A stretch of DNA of 48,018 nt, from contig OMIE01000096.1 in the NCBI GenBank assembly GCA_900299025.1, positions 1-48,018 of the forward strand. Reading direction: 5' to 3'. The notes beneath the pieces were generated by a model that saw only the letters and a list, made by a program, of their open reading frames with translations, had not been told where the DNA came from and searched no databases. Positions 26,400-36,316 of this stretch are shown piece after piece. Source of the stretch: Burkholderiaceae bacterium (GTDB taxonomy: Bacteria; Pseudomonadota; Gammaproteobacteria; Burkholderiales; Burkholderiaceae_E). Each line of letters begins with the position of its first letter. The first letter of the stretch is position 1. The position numbers and the translations under genes are program-made.

Positions 26400-27478
26400 C
26401 GAAGAAAATTGCTGTCTTACCCGGCGATGGGATCGGCCCAGAAATTACTGAACAATGCGTTCGGGTCTTGCAAAGCCTGCGTCCTTCGGGCTTAGCTCTC
26501 GAATTTGAAACAGCTGCTGTCGGCGGCGCAGGATTCGACCAGGCCAAGGATCCCTTGCCTCAAGCAACCGTTGACCTTTGTGAATCAGCCGATGCTATAT
26601 TGTTTGGAGCTGTCGGGGGGCCGCAATACGATAATTTGCCCCGCCCTATGCGCCCAGAACAAGGGCTTTTGAGACTGCGCAAACATTTTGATCTGTTTGC
26701 GAACCTTCGGCCAGCCACCGTGTTTCCCGAATTGGCCCATGCATCAACCCTCAAGCCTGAATTCGTTGCAGGACTTGATCTGCTGATTCTGCGCGAATTA
26801 ACCTCCGATATTTATTTCGGGCAACCGCGGGGCATTCACCAAAACCCTCAAGGTCTTCGTGAGGGCTTTGACACCATGCGCTACAACGAAGCTGAAATCA
26901 GCCGGATTGCTCATGTCGGTTTTCAGACAGCGATGAAGCGCCAACGACGTTTATGCTCGGTCGACAAGGCCAACGTGCTTGAGACAACACAGTTATGGCG
27001 CGAGGTAATGATCGAGATTGCCAGGGACTACCCCGATGTCGAGCTCTCGCATATGTATGTAGATAACGCAGCGATGCAACTTGTCCGCAGGCCTAAGCAA
27101 TTCGATGTAATCGTTACAGGCAATATGTTTGGCGATATTCTTTCGGATGAAGCCTCCATGCTGACTGGTTCGATTGGCATGTTGCCCTCAGCGTCGCTTA
27201 ACGATAAAAAGTTTGGCCTTTACGAGCCGATTCATGGGTCTGCTCCCGATATCGCAGGAAGAGGGCTTGCCAATCCACTGGCAATCATCCTGTCTGCCGC
27301 GATGATGCTTCGCTATTCGCTCGATCTTGCAGGCTTTGCTGATCAACTCGAGGCAGCGGTAAGGAAAGTGCTCGCGCAGTCCTATCGAACCGCCGATATT
27401 GAGGAGCCTGGCTGTAAGTTGGTCGGTACATCGTCAATGGCCGATGCGGTCATCAACGCCTTGCGCGAGGGGAGCTAG
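26396..27478 (+). CDS. leuB: 3-isopropylmalate dehydrogenase
   Basis: This NAD-dependent oxidative decarboxylase is the third leucine-specific step. The 360-residue protein starts [15 protein letters not shown]. Substrate-binding Arg and Tyr lie in [16 protein letters not shown] and [14 protein letters not shown]. The metal-binding Asp residues occur in [36 protein letters not shown] is bound by the [17 protein letters not shown] segment. The open frame reaches back to 26369, but ATG 26396 overlapping the leuD TGA gives the right N-terminus. asd follows after five bases. Confidence 0.97.
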   Translation: MTKKIAVLPGDGIGPEITEQCVRVLQSLRPSGLALEFETAAVGGAGFDQAKDPLPQATVDLCESADAILFGAVGGPQYDNLPRPMRPEQGLLRLRKHFDLFANLRPATVFPELAHASTLKPEFVAGLDLLILRELTSDIYFGQPRGIHQNPQGLREGFDTMRYNEAEISRIAHVGFQTAMKRQRRLCSVDKANVLETTQLWREVMIEIARDYPDVELSHMYVDNAAMQLVRRPKQFDVIVTGNMFGDILSDEASMLTGSIGMLPSASLNDKKFGLYEPIHGSAPDIAGRGLANPLAIILSAAMMLRYSLDLAGFADQLEAAVRKVLAQSYRTADIEEPGCKLVGTSSMADAVINALREGS

Positions 27479-27483
27479 CCTGT

Positions 27484-28605
27484 ATGAAGCCTTTGGTCGC
27501 TATGGTTGGTTGGCGCGGCATGGTTGGTTCGGTTCTCATGAAGCGCATGCACGAGGAACATGATTTTGATCTCATTCGTGCTAAATTTTTTTCGACATCA
27601 AACGCTGGTGGTTCAGCGCCAGTGGGTGACTTAGCCCTGGCCGATGCCTCAGATCTCGATGCCTTATCTGCCTGCGACATGGTCCTCACTTGTCAGGGGG
27701 GTGACTATACCCAGGCTACTTATGCTGCCTTGCGTGCTAAAGGTTGGAACGGATACTGGATCGATGCTGCTTCAAGCCTGCGGATGCAAGACGATGCTAT
27801 CGTGATTCTTGATCCTTTGAATCGAGCGCTTATCGACCAAGGCGTGAAGCAAGGTATTAAAAATTATATTGGTGGTAACTGCACCGTTAGTTTGATGATG
27901 CTCGCGCTCAACGGTTTGTTCCGTGAAGATTTGATCGAGTGGATTACCGCCATGACTTATCAGGCGGCATCGGGTGCAGGTGCGCAAAACATGCGCGAGC
28001 TTATCGCCCAAATGGGAGCAATCCATCAAGACGCCGCAGCGCTACTTGCCAATGAGCAAAGTAGCATTCTTGATATCGATGACCGAGTTGCTTCCTCGCT
28101 TCGCTCTACCGCGCTACCCACAGCGCATTTTTCGGTACCACTCGCAGGAAGCCTGATACCGTGGATCGATAAGGATTTGGGCAATGGCATGTCTAAGGAG
28201 GAGTGGAAGGGCGATGCCGAGTGCAACAAGATCCTGGGAAAACCTGCGGCGGGTCCGGGACGAATACCGATTGAATCGCTGTGTATTCGCGTTGGGGCTA
28301 TGCGCTGTCATTCGCAAGCGCTCACGATTAAGTTGAAGCAGGACTTGCCTATCGCTGAGATTGAAGCATTGATCGCTAAGGGTAACGAGTGGGTGCGCCT
28401 AGTGCCCAACGAACGTGATGCAAGCATCAAGCAGTTATCGCCTGCGGCGGTCACGGGCAGTCTTGATATCGCGATTGGACGTTTGCGCAAGCTTTCGATA
28501 GGCGAGGGCTATTTGAGCGCGTTTACGGTGGGTGACCAGCTCTTGTGGGGGGCCGCTGAGCCCTTACGCCGCATGTTGCGCATTTTGTTGCAAACACTGA
28601 ACTGA
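27484..28605 (+). CDS. asd: aspartate-semialdehyde dehydrogenase
   Basis: The enzyme reduces L-aspartyl-4-phosphate to the semialdehyde, feeding lysine/diaminopimelate, threonine and methionine synthesis. The 373-residue protein starts KPLVAMVGWRGMVGSVLM (the GWRGMVG nucleotide motif of proteobacterial Asd). The catalytic Cys133 lies in GGNCTVSLMML. QAASGAGAQNMRELI and the acid/base His in RVGAMRCHSQALTIKL are family markers. It continues the leucine operon by five bases, a conserved neighbour relation in Burkholderiales. Confidence 0.97.
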   Translation: MKPLVAMVGWRGMVGSVLMKRMHEEHDFDLIRAKFFSTSNAGGSAPVGDLALADASDLDALSACDMVLTCQGGDYTQATYAALRAKGWNGYWIDAASSLRMQDDAIVILDPLNRALIDQGVKQGIKNYIGGNCTVSLMMLALNGLFREDLIEWITAMTYQAASGAGAQNMRELIAQMGAIHQDAAALLANEQSSILDIDDRVASSLRSTALPTAHFSVPLAGSLIPWIDKDLGNGMSKEEWKGDAECNKILGKPAAGPGRIPIESLCIRVGAMRCHSQALTIKLKQDLPIAEIEALIAKGNEWVRLVPNERDASIKQLSPAAVTGSLDIAIGRLRKLSIGEGYLSAFTVGDQLLWGAAEPLRRMLRILLQTLN

Positions 28606-28611
28606 CAGGTC

Positions 28612-29670
28612 ATGAGCTTGCCAAGGGCCATCATGCGCCTGGCTGTCGCGGGCTTTTTGCTCGCATTAAGCGAGAGCGCCTTGGCGCAATCGCGGTGCGG
28701 TGGGACGAGGCTTGAGACATTGCCTGGTCAAAGTTTGAGTGAAGTACTTGGGGCCTATGTGAGTGAGCACTGTCCGCTCAATGCGCTTATGTGGGCCACT
28801 TATCAATCGAATCCGCATGCGTTTTATGGATCGATTCACCACCTTCGTGCAGATACCGTGCTTGAACTGCCGCCGTTTCCTGCGCCTGATGAGTCGCAAC
28901 GACTCGAGGCCAATCGGCAAATTAATGCCCAACGCGCCATTTTTGAACGTTATAGAAGTTTGATTGCAAAAGGGGTTCCGAAGTTTCGTGCCAGACAGAT
29001 GGCAGCTGGATCATCAAGTCCGGCTCAACCGTCAGTGCCACCTCCCAAGGTTTCAGAGCGAGCAGCGGGTTCAGAACAACTCAAGCTTGCACCGGTAAAG
29101 CCAGAGGCAGGCGCATCGGCGGCCGGAAGCGAGCAAGCACTCATGAATGAGTTGGCGCTTCGTGAGGCTCAGGCACGGATTCAACTGCTTGAGCAACAAC
29201 TTGCCGATTTAAAGCGCTTACTCGAGCAACGCGAGCAATTGCAAGCGGGCGGTTCTGTGGGGCAAGTACCCAGTAAGTCGGCAGCCAACCAGTCAGAGGC
29301 GGCATCCAATGCACGGCCGCAGACCGCTGCAGGATCGGATCCAGGTAGTGATCGGGTGGCTCCAGCCTGGTTACAAACCACGGAAGGTAGCGTGCTTGTA
29401 AGCCTCTTGCTGACTGCACTTTTGGCGGGTTTTGTTTTGCTCTGGCGTATGCGTTCGCCCATAAGCCCGTCGCCAAGCACTAGCGAAGCGTCTTGGCCAC
29501 CCGAGCTGCGTCAGGCCCGCGATGCGATCAATCGGGCAGCAGGCCGCGACGCTGCGTTGCAAGGTGAAACCGATCTTGAAAAGGCGGTTGCAGGTCGTTT
29601 TCCATTGCCTAAGCTTGATTTCGTGCAGGGGGTTCGTGATAAAGACAAGGCAAAGCCCGATGGGACTTAA
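28612..29670 (+). CDS. short FimV-like protein
   Basis: Position (between asd and truA) and parts suggest a reduced FimV, the inner-membrane/periplasmic polar hub for type IV pili. A signal peptide (about 1-25, ending ALAQ) precedes a FimV N-terminal/LysM-like region (about 30-125: GQSLSEVLGAYVSEHCPLNALMWATYQSNPHAFYGSIHHLRADTVLELP). Next come a Pro/Ala/Ser linker, a coiled coil (about 180-210: LREAQARIQLLEQQLADLKRLLEQREQLQ) and a transmembrane helix at about 260-280. About 65 cytoplasmic residues end the protein. Typical FimV proteins are 700-1000 residues with cytoplasmic TPR repeats and a FimV C-terminal domain. Those are absent here, and no frameshift is evident before truA starts four bases later. 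Confidence 0.75.
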   Translation: MSLPRAIMRLAVAGFLLALSESALAQSRCGGTRLETLPGQSLSEVLGAYVSEHCPLNALMWATYQSNPHAFYGSIHHLRADTVLELPPFPAPDESQRLEANRQINAQRAIFERYRSLIAKGVPKFRARQMAAGSSSPAQPSVPPPKVSERAAGSEQLKLAPVKPEAGASAAGSEQALMNELALREAQARIQLLEQQLADLKRLLEQREQLQAGGSVGQVPSKSAANQSEAASNARPQTAAGSDPGSDRVAPAWLQTTEGSVLVSLLLTALLAGFVLLWRMRSPISPSPSTSEASWPPELRQARDAINRAAGRDAALQGETDLEKAVAGRFPLPKLDFVQGVRDKDKAKPDGT

Positions 29671-29673
29671 GGC

Positions 29674-30528
29674 ATGGCTCGTATTGCCCTGAAGCTTGCC
29701 TATGTGGGAACGGGTTATCGAGGTTGGCAGACGCAGCTTGATGGTCAGGGTTTACAAGACGATTTAGAGCTAGCCTTGGCAACGATTGCGCTTGAGCCGG
29801 TGCGCGTGGTTTGCGCAGGTCGAACCGACGCCGATGTGCATGCACTGTCCCAAGTGGTCCACTTTGATACTGAGGCTGTGAGACCGTTGAGGGCTTGGGT
29901 GAAGGGCGTCAATCGCTGTCTCGCCGAACACTACGAGCAAGTGAGGCGGGGTGGCTTTGGACGCATGATGGTCCGTGAGGCCGAAGAGACAAAAGCAAGT
30001 TTTCATGCGAGATTCAGCGCAATCGCGCGAACCTATTATTACGTGATATATAACGATAGGGATTGGCACCCGCACTGGATCGATCGATCCGGATTTTATT
30101 ACCGTCCATTAAGTCTCGAGGCCATGAAAGAAGCTGCAAGTCATCTCATCGGTCGCCATGATTTTTCGTCGTTTCGGGCCGCTCAGTGTCAGGCTACGTC
30201 GCCTGTTCGAAGCGTTCATGCGATCACGATCAACGCCTACCGACCTTTGATTCTGGTCAAGGTCAAGGCTGATGGCTTTTTGCATCACATGATCCGCAAC
30301 ATGGTCGGGGCCCTGCTCGCGATTGGTTGCGGTGATGAGCCGCCGATTCGCATGAGGCATTGGTTGAAGGCAACTGAGCGAAGTCTCCTGCCACCAACCT
30401 TTGCTGCTGGTGGGCTATATTTTGCCGGCGCTGACTATGCGCCCGATGCCTTGTCATTTCCGACGGTAAGTGGCATGAATGAGATTTTTCCAGCAGGATG
30501 CTTGGTAAGCGCCACACTCGATGATTAA
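29674..30528 (+). CDS. truA: tRNA pseudouridine(38-40) synthase
   Basis: The enzyme modifies U38-U40 in the anticodon stem of many tRNAs. Start RIALKLAYVGTGYRGWQTQ, catalytic Asp in CAGRTDADVHALSQVVHFDTEA (about residue 52), then ARTYYYVIYNDRD and a C-terminal VKVKADGFLHHMIRNMVGALLAIG are all family signatures. Length 284 residues is slightly above the common 260-270. It lies four bases after the FimV-like gene and 25 bases before trpF. Confidence 0.96.
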   Translation: MARIALKLAYVGTGYRGWQTQLDGQGLQDDLELALATIALEPVRVVCAGRTDADVHALSQVVHFDTEAVRPLRAWVKGVNRCLAEHYEQVRRGGFGRMMVREAEETKASFHARFSAIARTYYYVIYNDRDWHPHWIDRSGFYYRPLSLEAMKEAASHLIGRHDFSSFRAAQCQATSPVRSVHAITINAYRPLILVKVKADGFLHHMIRNMVGALLAIGCGDEPPIRMRHWLKATERSLLPPTFAAGGLYFAGADYAPDALSFPTVSGMNEIFPAGCLVSATLDD

Positions 30529-30553
30529 AGCGCAACGTGAAGGCTAAGTTCCG

Positions 30554-31249
30554 ATGGTAAAGATCAAGTTTTGTGGTTTGGTTCGCAAGGATGATCTGAT
30601 GATTGCCTGCGGGCTTGGCGTTGATTTTGTCGGACTCGTGCTCTACGCCAAAAGCCCCCGCGCGCTGCAATTAAGCGATGCATGGGAACTGCGCCGCGCC
30701 TTGCCCTCCTCGGTGCCATGTGTTGGCTTGTTTGTGAATGCACATCCTGAGCATGTGCATGCAGTCCATAGACGCCTAGGACTCGATTTGATTCAGTTTC
30801 ACGGCGACGAATCCCCCCAACGCTGCCTTTTGTCCTCACCGGTACCATTTTGGCGAGCAGTCCGCATGCAACATGCCAAAAGCCTCGATCAGGCAATTCG
30901 TGATTTCGACTTGCAAGCTAACAATCGTGTTGAGGTGTACAAAAAGGTATCCTGTGAGGCGTTCCTGGTCGATGCAGATGCCAAATCCGCCTACGGGGGC
31001 ACAGGGCACGCATTTGATTGGTCCTGGCTTGAATCAAGCAAGTATCGACCAGAGCGTTTGGTCCTAGGCGGGGGATTAGGCCCTGACAATGTCAAGCAGG
31101 CTATTCAACAATTGAAGCCTTGGGCGGTCGATGTTTCCTCTGGCATTCAGGGTGCTTCGCCACGCGTCAAGGATGCAGGCAAAATGGAGGCTTTTGTGGA
31201 CGCAGTACGTTCAGTAAATTGTGATAACTTTTACCAAAAGGCCCATTGA
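30554..31249 (+). CDS. trpF: phosphoribosylanthranilate isomerase
   Basis: This is the third step specific to tryptophan synthesis, an Amadori rearrangement in a TIM barrel. The catalytic Cys is in [12 protein letters not shown], and the catalytic Asp in [38 protein letters not shown] and [29 protein letters not shown] are the phosphate-binding region. Length is 231 residues, within the usual range. The stop overlaps the trpB start (TGATG). Confidence 0.95.
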   Translation: MVKIKFCGLVRKDDLMIACGLGVDFVGLVLYAKSPRALQLSDAWELRRALPSSVPCVGLFVNAHPEHVHAVHRRLGLDLIQFHGDESPQRCLLSSPVPFWRAVRMQHAKSLDQAIRDFDLQANNRVEVYKKVSCEAFLVDADAKSAYGGTGHAFDWSWLESSKYRPERLVLGGGLGPDNVKQAIQQLKPWAVDVSSGIQGASPRVKDAGKMEAFVDAVRSVNCDNFYQKAH

Positions 31250-32472
31250 TGAAGCCCTATGATTTACCTGATGCAAATGGGCATTTTGGCCCCTATGGGG
31301 GCATTTTTGTGTCCGAAACCCTTATGCATGCGCTTGAAGCATTAAAGGATGCCTACGAGCACTATTGCAAGGACCCGAGCTTCATTGCCGAATTTCAGAC
31401 AGAACTAAAGCATTTTGTCGGACGGCCAAGTCCGATTTATCACGCAAGAAACTGGAGCGAACGACTTGGCGGTGCTCAGATCTACTTTAAACGTGAGGAT
31501 CTAAACCACACGGGTGCGCACAAGGTCAACAATACGATAGGGCAGGCCTTGCTCGCCAAGCGCATGGGTAAGCCGCGGGTGATCGCAGAGACAGGGGCGG
31601 GCCAGCACGGCGTGGCCAGTGCTACAGTCGCTGCCCGATTTGGCATGCAATGCGTGGTCTACATGGGTGAGGAAGATGTCGGTCGGCAGGCGGCCAATGT
31701 GTATCGGATGAAACTGCTTGGCGCAGAAGTCGTGCCAGTCACGAGCGGTTCGCGCACCTTAAAAGATGCGCTCAATGAGGCGATGCGTGACTGGGTCACC
31801 CATGTTGAAAATACCTTCTACATCATTGGCACGGTTGCAGGTCCGCACCCTTATCCCATGATGGTTCGCGACTTCAATTCAGTGGTCGGCAAGGAGTGCA
31901 TCGAGCAAATGCCGCAAATTGCAGGGCGACAGCCCGATTACGTACTTGCTTGTGTTGGTGGCGGCTCAAATGCAATGGGCATTTTCTACGATTACATTCC
32001 CCACGAACGGGTGCGCTTGGTCGGTGTCGAAGCGGCGGGTGATGGGCTCCACACCGCAAGACATGCGGCGAGTTTGCAATGTGGTGTGCCTGGTGTGTTG
32101 CATGGCAATCGAACTTATTTGCTTCAGGACGATAACGGACAAATACAGGAAACCCACTCCCTGTCAGCAGGGCTTGACTATCCTGGCGTTGGCCCGGAGC
32201 ACGCATGGCTCAAGGACAGCGGCCGGGCGGACTATGTTGGGGCAACCGATGCGCAAGCGCTTGCTGCCTTTCATGACTGCTGCCGGATCGAGGGCATTAT
32301 TCCTGCCCTTGAGTCCAGCCACGCGTTGGCCTACGCTGCTCAATTAGCACCGACGCTTGCCAAAGATCAGATCATTCTTGTCAATCTAAGCGGACGCGGC
32401 GATAAGGACTTGCACATTGTTGCCGAAGCCAGTGGGCTTGATTTTTTCTGCCGCCCAAGTTGTCGGAAGTGA
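31249..32472 (+). CDS. trpB: tryptophan synthase, beta subunit
   Basis: This PLP enzyme joins indole and serine. The PLP-binding Lys92 is in [23 protein letters not shown], the [11 protein letters not shown]-type loop reads [20 protein letters not shown], and [15 protein letters not shown] is the phosphate cup. Length is 407 residues. An in-frame TTG just before the ATG is less likely. It is followed by trpA after seven bases. The order trpF-trpB-trpA without trpC, trpD or trpE is the split arrangement usual in beta- and gamma-proteobacteria. Confidence 0.97.
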   Translation: MKPYDLPDANGHFGPYGGIFVSETLMHALEALKDAYEHYCKDPSFIAEFQTELKHFVGRPSPIYHARNWSERLGGAQIYFKREDLNHTGAHKVNNTIGQALLAKRMGKPRVIAETGAGQHGVASATVAARFGMQCVVYMGEEDVGRQAANVYRMKLLGAEVVPVTSGSRTLKDALNEAMRDWVTHVENTFYIIGTVAGPHPYPMMVRDFNSVVGKECIEQMPQIAGRQPDYVLACVGGGSNAMGIFYDYIPHERVRLVGVEAAGDGLHTARHAASLQCGVPGVLHGNRTYLLQDDNGQIQETHSLSAGLDYPGVGPEHAWLKDSGRADYVGATDAQALAAFHDCCRIEGIIPALESSHALAYAAQLAPTLAKDQIILVNLSGRGDKDLHIVAEASGLDFFCRPSCRK

Positions 32473-32479
32473 GTAGGTC

Positions 32480-33283
32480 ATGACAAGCTCGCGCATCGAT
32501 GACCGCTTCAAACACCTCAAAGCCATTGGAAGAAAGGGCTTGATTCCCTACATTGCGGCAGGCGATCCGAGCCCCTCACACACCGTGGCATTGATGCACA
32601 CGCTTGCAGCTGCAGGTGCCGATGTGATTGAGCTCGGCGTACCTTTCTCTGACCCCATGGCCGATGGGCCAGCGATTCAGCGCGCTACCGAACGCGCGAT
32701 TCGTCAGGGCGTTGGATTGCGTCAATGTTTAACCATGGTGGCGAGCTTTCGTCAAAGCGATCAACAAACACCAGTGGTCCTCATGGGCTATGCCAATCCG
32801 ATTGAGCGTTTTGGTCGGCAGGCCTTTGTCGACGAAGCAAAGTCGGTTGGCGTTGATGGGGTATTAGTGGTCGATTACCCCCCAGAGGAGTCCACCGAGT
32901 TTGCACAGTCGCTTAAAAGCGCTGGCTTAGATCCGATTTTCCTGCTTTCACCAACAAGTACGGAGGCACGTATTCGCGATATTGTGAAACATGCCCGAGG
33001 CTATGTTTATTATGTCAGTCTAAAAGGTATTACGGGTGCTGCCCATCTTGATGTTGATGCGGTCGCAAACAAGATGCCGATGATAAGAAAGTATACCGAT
33101 CTGCCGATTGGCGTTGGTTTTGGGATTCGAGACGCAGCAAGTGCGCGCGCAGTTGCTGAAGTTGCCGACGCTGTGGTTATTGGAACAAGATTGATCCAGG
33201 AAATGGAGCATGTTGGAGCTGATCAGGCTCAGGCCGCAGTGGGTAAGCTGCTTGGCGAAATTCGTCAGGGTATGGATGCTTAG
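32480..33283 (+). CDS. trpA: tryptophan synthase, alpha subunit
   Basis: The subunit splits indole-3-glycerol phosphate to indole for TrpB. Family signatures are [15 protein letters not shown], the catalytic Glu and Asp in [22 protein letters not shown], and [15 protein letters not shown] (loop 6 region). [13 protein letters not shown] and [30 protein letters not shown] follow. The length of 267 residues is standard. AccD starts 41 bases later behind AAGGAG. Confidence 0.97.
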   Translation: MTSSRIDDRFKHLKAIGRKGLIPYIAAGDPSPSHTVALMHTLAAAGADVIELGVPFSDPMADGPAIQRATERAIRQGVGLRQCLTMVASFRQSDQQTPVVLMGYANPIERFGRQAFVDEAKSVGVDGVLVVDYPPEESTEFAQSLKSAGLDPIFLLSPTSTEARIRDIVKHARGYVYYVSLKGITGAAHLDVDAVANKMPMIRKYTDLPIGVGFGIRDAASARAVAEVADAVVIGTRLIQEMEHVGADQAQAAVGKLLGEIRQGMDA

Positions 33284-33324
33284 CAAAACTGCCGAACACA
33301 ACGAGGCGATGCAAGGAGTCAGGC

Positions 33325-34209
33325 ATGAGTTGGCTAGATAAGTTACTTCCACCAAGGATACAGCGGGCGCCCGGCTCGGCAAAGAAAATTCCCGAGGGTC
33401 TGTGGGTCAAATGCCCGAGCTGTGATGTTGTTTTGTACTCAGCCGATTTGCAAACGAATGTGAATGTCTGCCCGAAGTGTACCCATCACTTGAGAATGTC
33501 GGCGAGAGAGCGTATCAATAGCTTACTCGATCCAGAGGGTCGCTTTGAAATTGGTCAGGAAGTGCTTGCGGTTGATGCCTTGAAATTCAAGGACTCACGC
33601 AAATACAGCGAGCGTTTGCAAGAGGCCATCGATCAGACTGGCGAGACCGATGCCATCGTCGTCATGGGGGGCGCGATTTGTAGTATTCCTGCCGTGGTGG
33701 CAGCCTTCGAGTTTGACTTTATGGGCGGCTCGATGGGAGCCGTAGTTGGCGAGCGATTTTCCCGCGGTGTGCAGGCAGCCATCGATCAACGTATGGCTTT
33801 TGTATCGGTTGCCGCCTCGGGCGGCGCCAGGATGCAAGAGGGTTTGATCTCGCTGATGCAAATGGCAAGAACCACGGCCATGCTCAGTGAACTTGCCTCG
33901 CGTCGACTGCCTTATATTTCAATACTTACCGACCCAACCATGGGAGGCGTGTCAGCGAGTTTTTGTTTTTTAGGCGATGTGGTGATTGCTGAACCCAAGG
34001 CGTTGATTGGTTTTGCAGGTCCGCGGGTGATCGAGCAAACGGTACGTGAAAAACTTCCCGAGGGATTTCAGCGTGCTGAGTTTTTACTGGAAAAGGGTGC
34101 GGTCGATATGATTCTTGACCGTAGACAGCTTCGCGAAACCATTGCACACCTTGTTGCATTATTGATGCGTCAGAGTAGCGACGCAGTGGTGACGGGATCG
34201 ACTGCTTGA
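33325..34209 (+). CDS. accD: acetyl-CoA carboxylase carboxyltransferase, beta subunit
   Basis: The protein is part of the carboxyltransferase that makes malonyl-CoA for fatty acid synthesis. A four-Cys zinc finger occurs near residues 30-52 ([10 protein letters not shown]...CPKC). The crotonase-like core follows: [79 protein letters not shown]. Length is 294 residues. A strong AAGGAG stands seven bases before ATG 33325. The stop meets the folC region directly. Confidence 0.97.
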   Translation: MSWLDKLLPPRIQRAPGSAKKIPEGLWVKCPSCDVVLYSADLQTNVNVCPKCTHHLRMSARERINSLLDPEGRFEIGQEVLAVDALKFKDSRKYSERLQEAIDQTGETDAIVVMGGAICSIPAVVAAFEFDFMGGSMGAVVGERFSRGVQAAIDQRMAFVSVAASGGARMQEGLISLMQMARTTAMLSELASRRLPYISILTDPTMGGVSASFCFLGDVVIAEPKALIGFAGPRVIEQTVREKLPEGFQRAEFLLEKGAVDMILDRRQLRETIAHLVALLMRQSSDAVVTGSTA

Positions 34210-34223
34210 CAGCCTTGCATCCC

Positions 34224-35504
34224 ATGTCACTTGCCGATTGGTTATCGCATTTAGAGCAAGGCCCTCGTGGCGGTATTGCGCTCGGTCTTGACCGTGTGCG
34301 CGTACTTGCCTCGCGGTTGGGCATTGGTTTTGAGTGTCCGGTTATTCTGGTGGGTGGAACCAATGGTAAAGGTTCGACTTGCGCCATGCTTGAATCGATT
34401 CTCACGCAAGCAGGGTACCGGACAGCGCTTTACACCTCGCCACATCTGCTTCGCTTTAATGAGCGCTTAAGAATTGGCCAGCAAGCGATTGACGATGCAA
34501 GGCTTTTGACATCGTTTGAAGCAGTTGAGTCAGCTCGCGGCGATGAAGCGCTCACCTTCTTTGAATTCACAAGCTTGGCGATTTTTCATACGGTGATGAA
34601 GGCAAAGCCCGATGTTTTCATTGCCGAGATCGGTCTTGGTGGAAGACTCGATGCAGTCAATATCCTTGATCCCGATTGTTCGATTGTGACGGCAATTGAT
34701 ATCGATCACGCGGAATGGCTCGGCTCGACGCGTGAGCAAATTGCCTGGGAAAAGGCTCATATCTACAGGCCAGGACGGCCAGCGATTTGCTCAGATCCCG
34801 CGCCGCCGCAAAGTCTTATTGACCATGCAGAGCATATAGCTGCTGATCTTTATTTAATCGGTCGCGACTTTAACTACGCTGGTGATCGCCAACAATGGTC
34901 TTGCGCAGTAAGGGGTCGTCGCAGGCCCAGTCTGGCCTATCCGGCCTTGCGTGGTGCTAATCAACTGCTTAATGCCTCTGGTGTGTTGGCTGCACTCGAT
35001 GCCTTGCGGATGCGTTTACCCGTGCCTGCTCATGCGATCCGTCAGGGTTTTGCCCTGGTTGATCTTGCTGGACGTTTCCAAGTCTTGCCGGGACAGCCTA
35101 GTCTGATTCTTGATGTGGCTCACAACCCACATGCCGTGGCTCATTTGGCGGCAAACCTGGATCAAATGGGTTTTTTCCCAGAAACCTACGGCATCATCGG
35201 CATGCTCGCTGATAAAGACGTCGAAGCATCGATGCGTGCGATCTCGTCGCGGATTCAACATTGGATGTTGTGCACCTTACCAGGTCCTCGAGGGCTGAGT
35301 GCTGAGCAGCTTGAGAAAACATTGCTGAATAGCCAGTCGCTTGCAGTCGACGCGCTCGGCCAGAAGGCGAGCGTTCATTGCTATGAATCACCCCGAAAAG
35401 CATTGGCAGCAGCCCGAGTCTGCGCTCAAGACAATGATAGGATCGTCGTTTTCGGATCATTTCTAACGGTTGCCGACGTTCTCGCTGAACAAGGCGAGGT
35501 CTAG
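34224..35504 (+). CDS. folC: bifunctional folylpolyglutamate synthase / dihydrofolate synthase
   Basis: This Mur-ligase-like enzyme adds glutamate to dihydropteroate and folates. The ATP loop reads VGGTNGKGSTCAMLESIL (about residue 45). YTSPHLLRFNERLRI and ITAIDIDHAEWLGSTREQIAWEKAHIYR contain metal- and substrate-binding residues, and LILDVAHNPHAVAHLA begins the C-terminal domain. The start is uncertain: ATG 34224 (426 residues) or TTG 34206 overlapping the accD stop (432 residues). Neither has a clear Shine-Dalgarno sequence, consistent with coupling to accD. Confidence 0.95.
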   Translation: MSLADWLSHLEQGPRGGIALGLDRVRVLASRLGIGFECPVILVGGTNGKGSTCAMLESILTQAGYRTALYTSPHLLRFNERLRIGQQAIDDARLLTSFEAVESARGDEALTFFEFTSLAIFHTVMKAKPDVFIAEIGLGGRLDAVNILDPDCSIVTAIDIDHAEWLGSTREQIAWEKAHIYRPGRPAICSDPAPPQSLIDHAEHIAADLYLIGRDFNYAGDRQQWSCAVRGRRRPSLAYPALRGANQLLNASGVLAALDALRMRLPVPAHAIRQGFALVDLAGRFQVLPGQPSLILDVAHNPHAVAHLAANLDQMGFFPETYGIIGMLADKDVEASMRAISSRIQHWMLCTLPGPRGLSAEQLEKTLLNSQSLAVDALGQKASVHCYESPRKALAAARVCAQDNDRIVVFGSFLTVADVLAEQGEV

Positions 35505-35510
35505 ATCATC

Positions 35511-36269
35511 ATGAATAAGTCTGCGGACGAAGACGATCAGTTTTCGCTTCAAACCGCCTCGCCGTATCGCACTAAGGCAAGACAACGGCTTATTGGCGCG
35601 TTTGCACTTGTTGTGCTGTCGGCTATTGTGATGCCCATCTTTTTTCATGCTGAGCCTCGCATACCCTCGGTTGAGCCGAGGCTTGAGAAGTCCAGCGACG
35701 AAGCACGCAACGACCACAAGGCTCAAGCTTTGGGCACTTCAGTTATCGATAAGGAAGACATCGAGGGGGAGCACAAGTCCTCTCGCGAGGTTGAAGCTGC
35801 TACAAACATAGCTAAGCTTGAAGCACGGCCACCGAACGAAGCCGATCCAGCATCAGCTCAAAGTCCGACGGCATCGGAGCCCAAATCAGCAGCCCAAGCA
35901 AAGTTAGACGCGCAAGCTAAGGCAGATGTCGAAGCTAAGTCAGAAGTGCAAGCTAAGTCCGAAAAACCCCAGCAATCTGTAACCTCAGAAAAGCCCGACA
36001 AGGGAGCCAAGCAGCCATATCCAGAGCGATATCCTGATCGCTATGTTTTGCAGGCAGGTGCGTTTTCACAATCAGACAATGCGGAGGCTCAGGTAGCCCG
36101 TCTTAAGAAACTTGGGTTAAAAGTCTATACCGATCGCATCAAAACACCCAAGGGAGAGCGTGTCCGGGTGAGAGTAGGTCCGTTTGATAGCAAGGCTGAT
36201 GCGCTAAAAGCTCAAAGTAAACTGCGACAAGCGCACTTTGAAGCTTCGTTGGCAGGTCCCGATGCCTAG
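35511..36269 (+). CDS. SPOR-domain protein (DedD-like)
   Basis: This is a bitopic inner-membrane protein of 252 residues. A short cytoplasmic part is followed by one transmembrane helix (about 27-46: LIGAFALVVLSAIVMPIFF). Next is a charged periplasmic linker rich in Ala, Lys, Glu and Gln, with a repeated AKxDAQAKADVEAKSEVQAKSE pattern. A C-terminal SPOR domain (about 172-248: RYVLQAGAFSQSDNAEAQVARLKKLGLKVYTDRI) binds denuded septal peptidoglycan. Its place between folC and cvpA matches dedD. Function is likely in cell constriction. Seven bases separate it from folC. Confidence 0.9.
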   Translation: MNKSADEDDQFSLQTASPYRTKARQRLIGAFALVVLSAIVMPIFFHAEPRIPSVEPRLEKSSDEARNDHKAQALGTSVIDKEDIEGEHKSSREVEAATNIAKLEARPPNEADPASAQSPTASEPKSAAQAKLDAQAKADVEAKSEVQAKSEKPQQSVTSEKPDKGAKQPYPERYPDRYVLQAGAFSQSDNAEAQVARLKKLGLKVYTDRIKTPKGERVRVRVGPFDSKADALKAQSKLRQAHFEASLAGPDA

Positions 36270-36286
36270 TCGAGCCTTAGGCTCGA
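36270..36286 (+). terminator. strong short hairpin after the SPOR gene
   Basis: TCGAGCC-TTA-GGCTCGA forms a perfect seven-base-pair stem with a three-base loop directly after the stop codon. No T-run follows, so it is not a standard intrinsic terminator. It could slow RNA decay or mark partial termination before cvpA. Confidence 0.4.
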
Positions 36287-36316
36287 ATTGCCATCGACGA
36301 ATGAGGTTTTAGGAAC

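Noticed and set aside
35860-35990. Repeated Ala-Lys-Glu-Gln codons in the SPOR-domain gene as a possible DNA repeat or recombination site
   Set aside because: This is a low-complexity periplasmic linker, common in SPOR proteins, and the repeat units are degenerate at DNA level.
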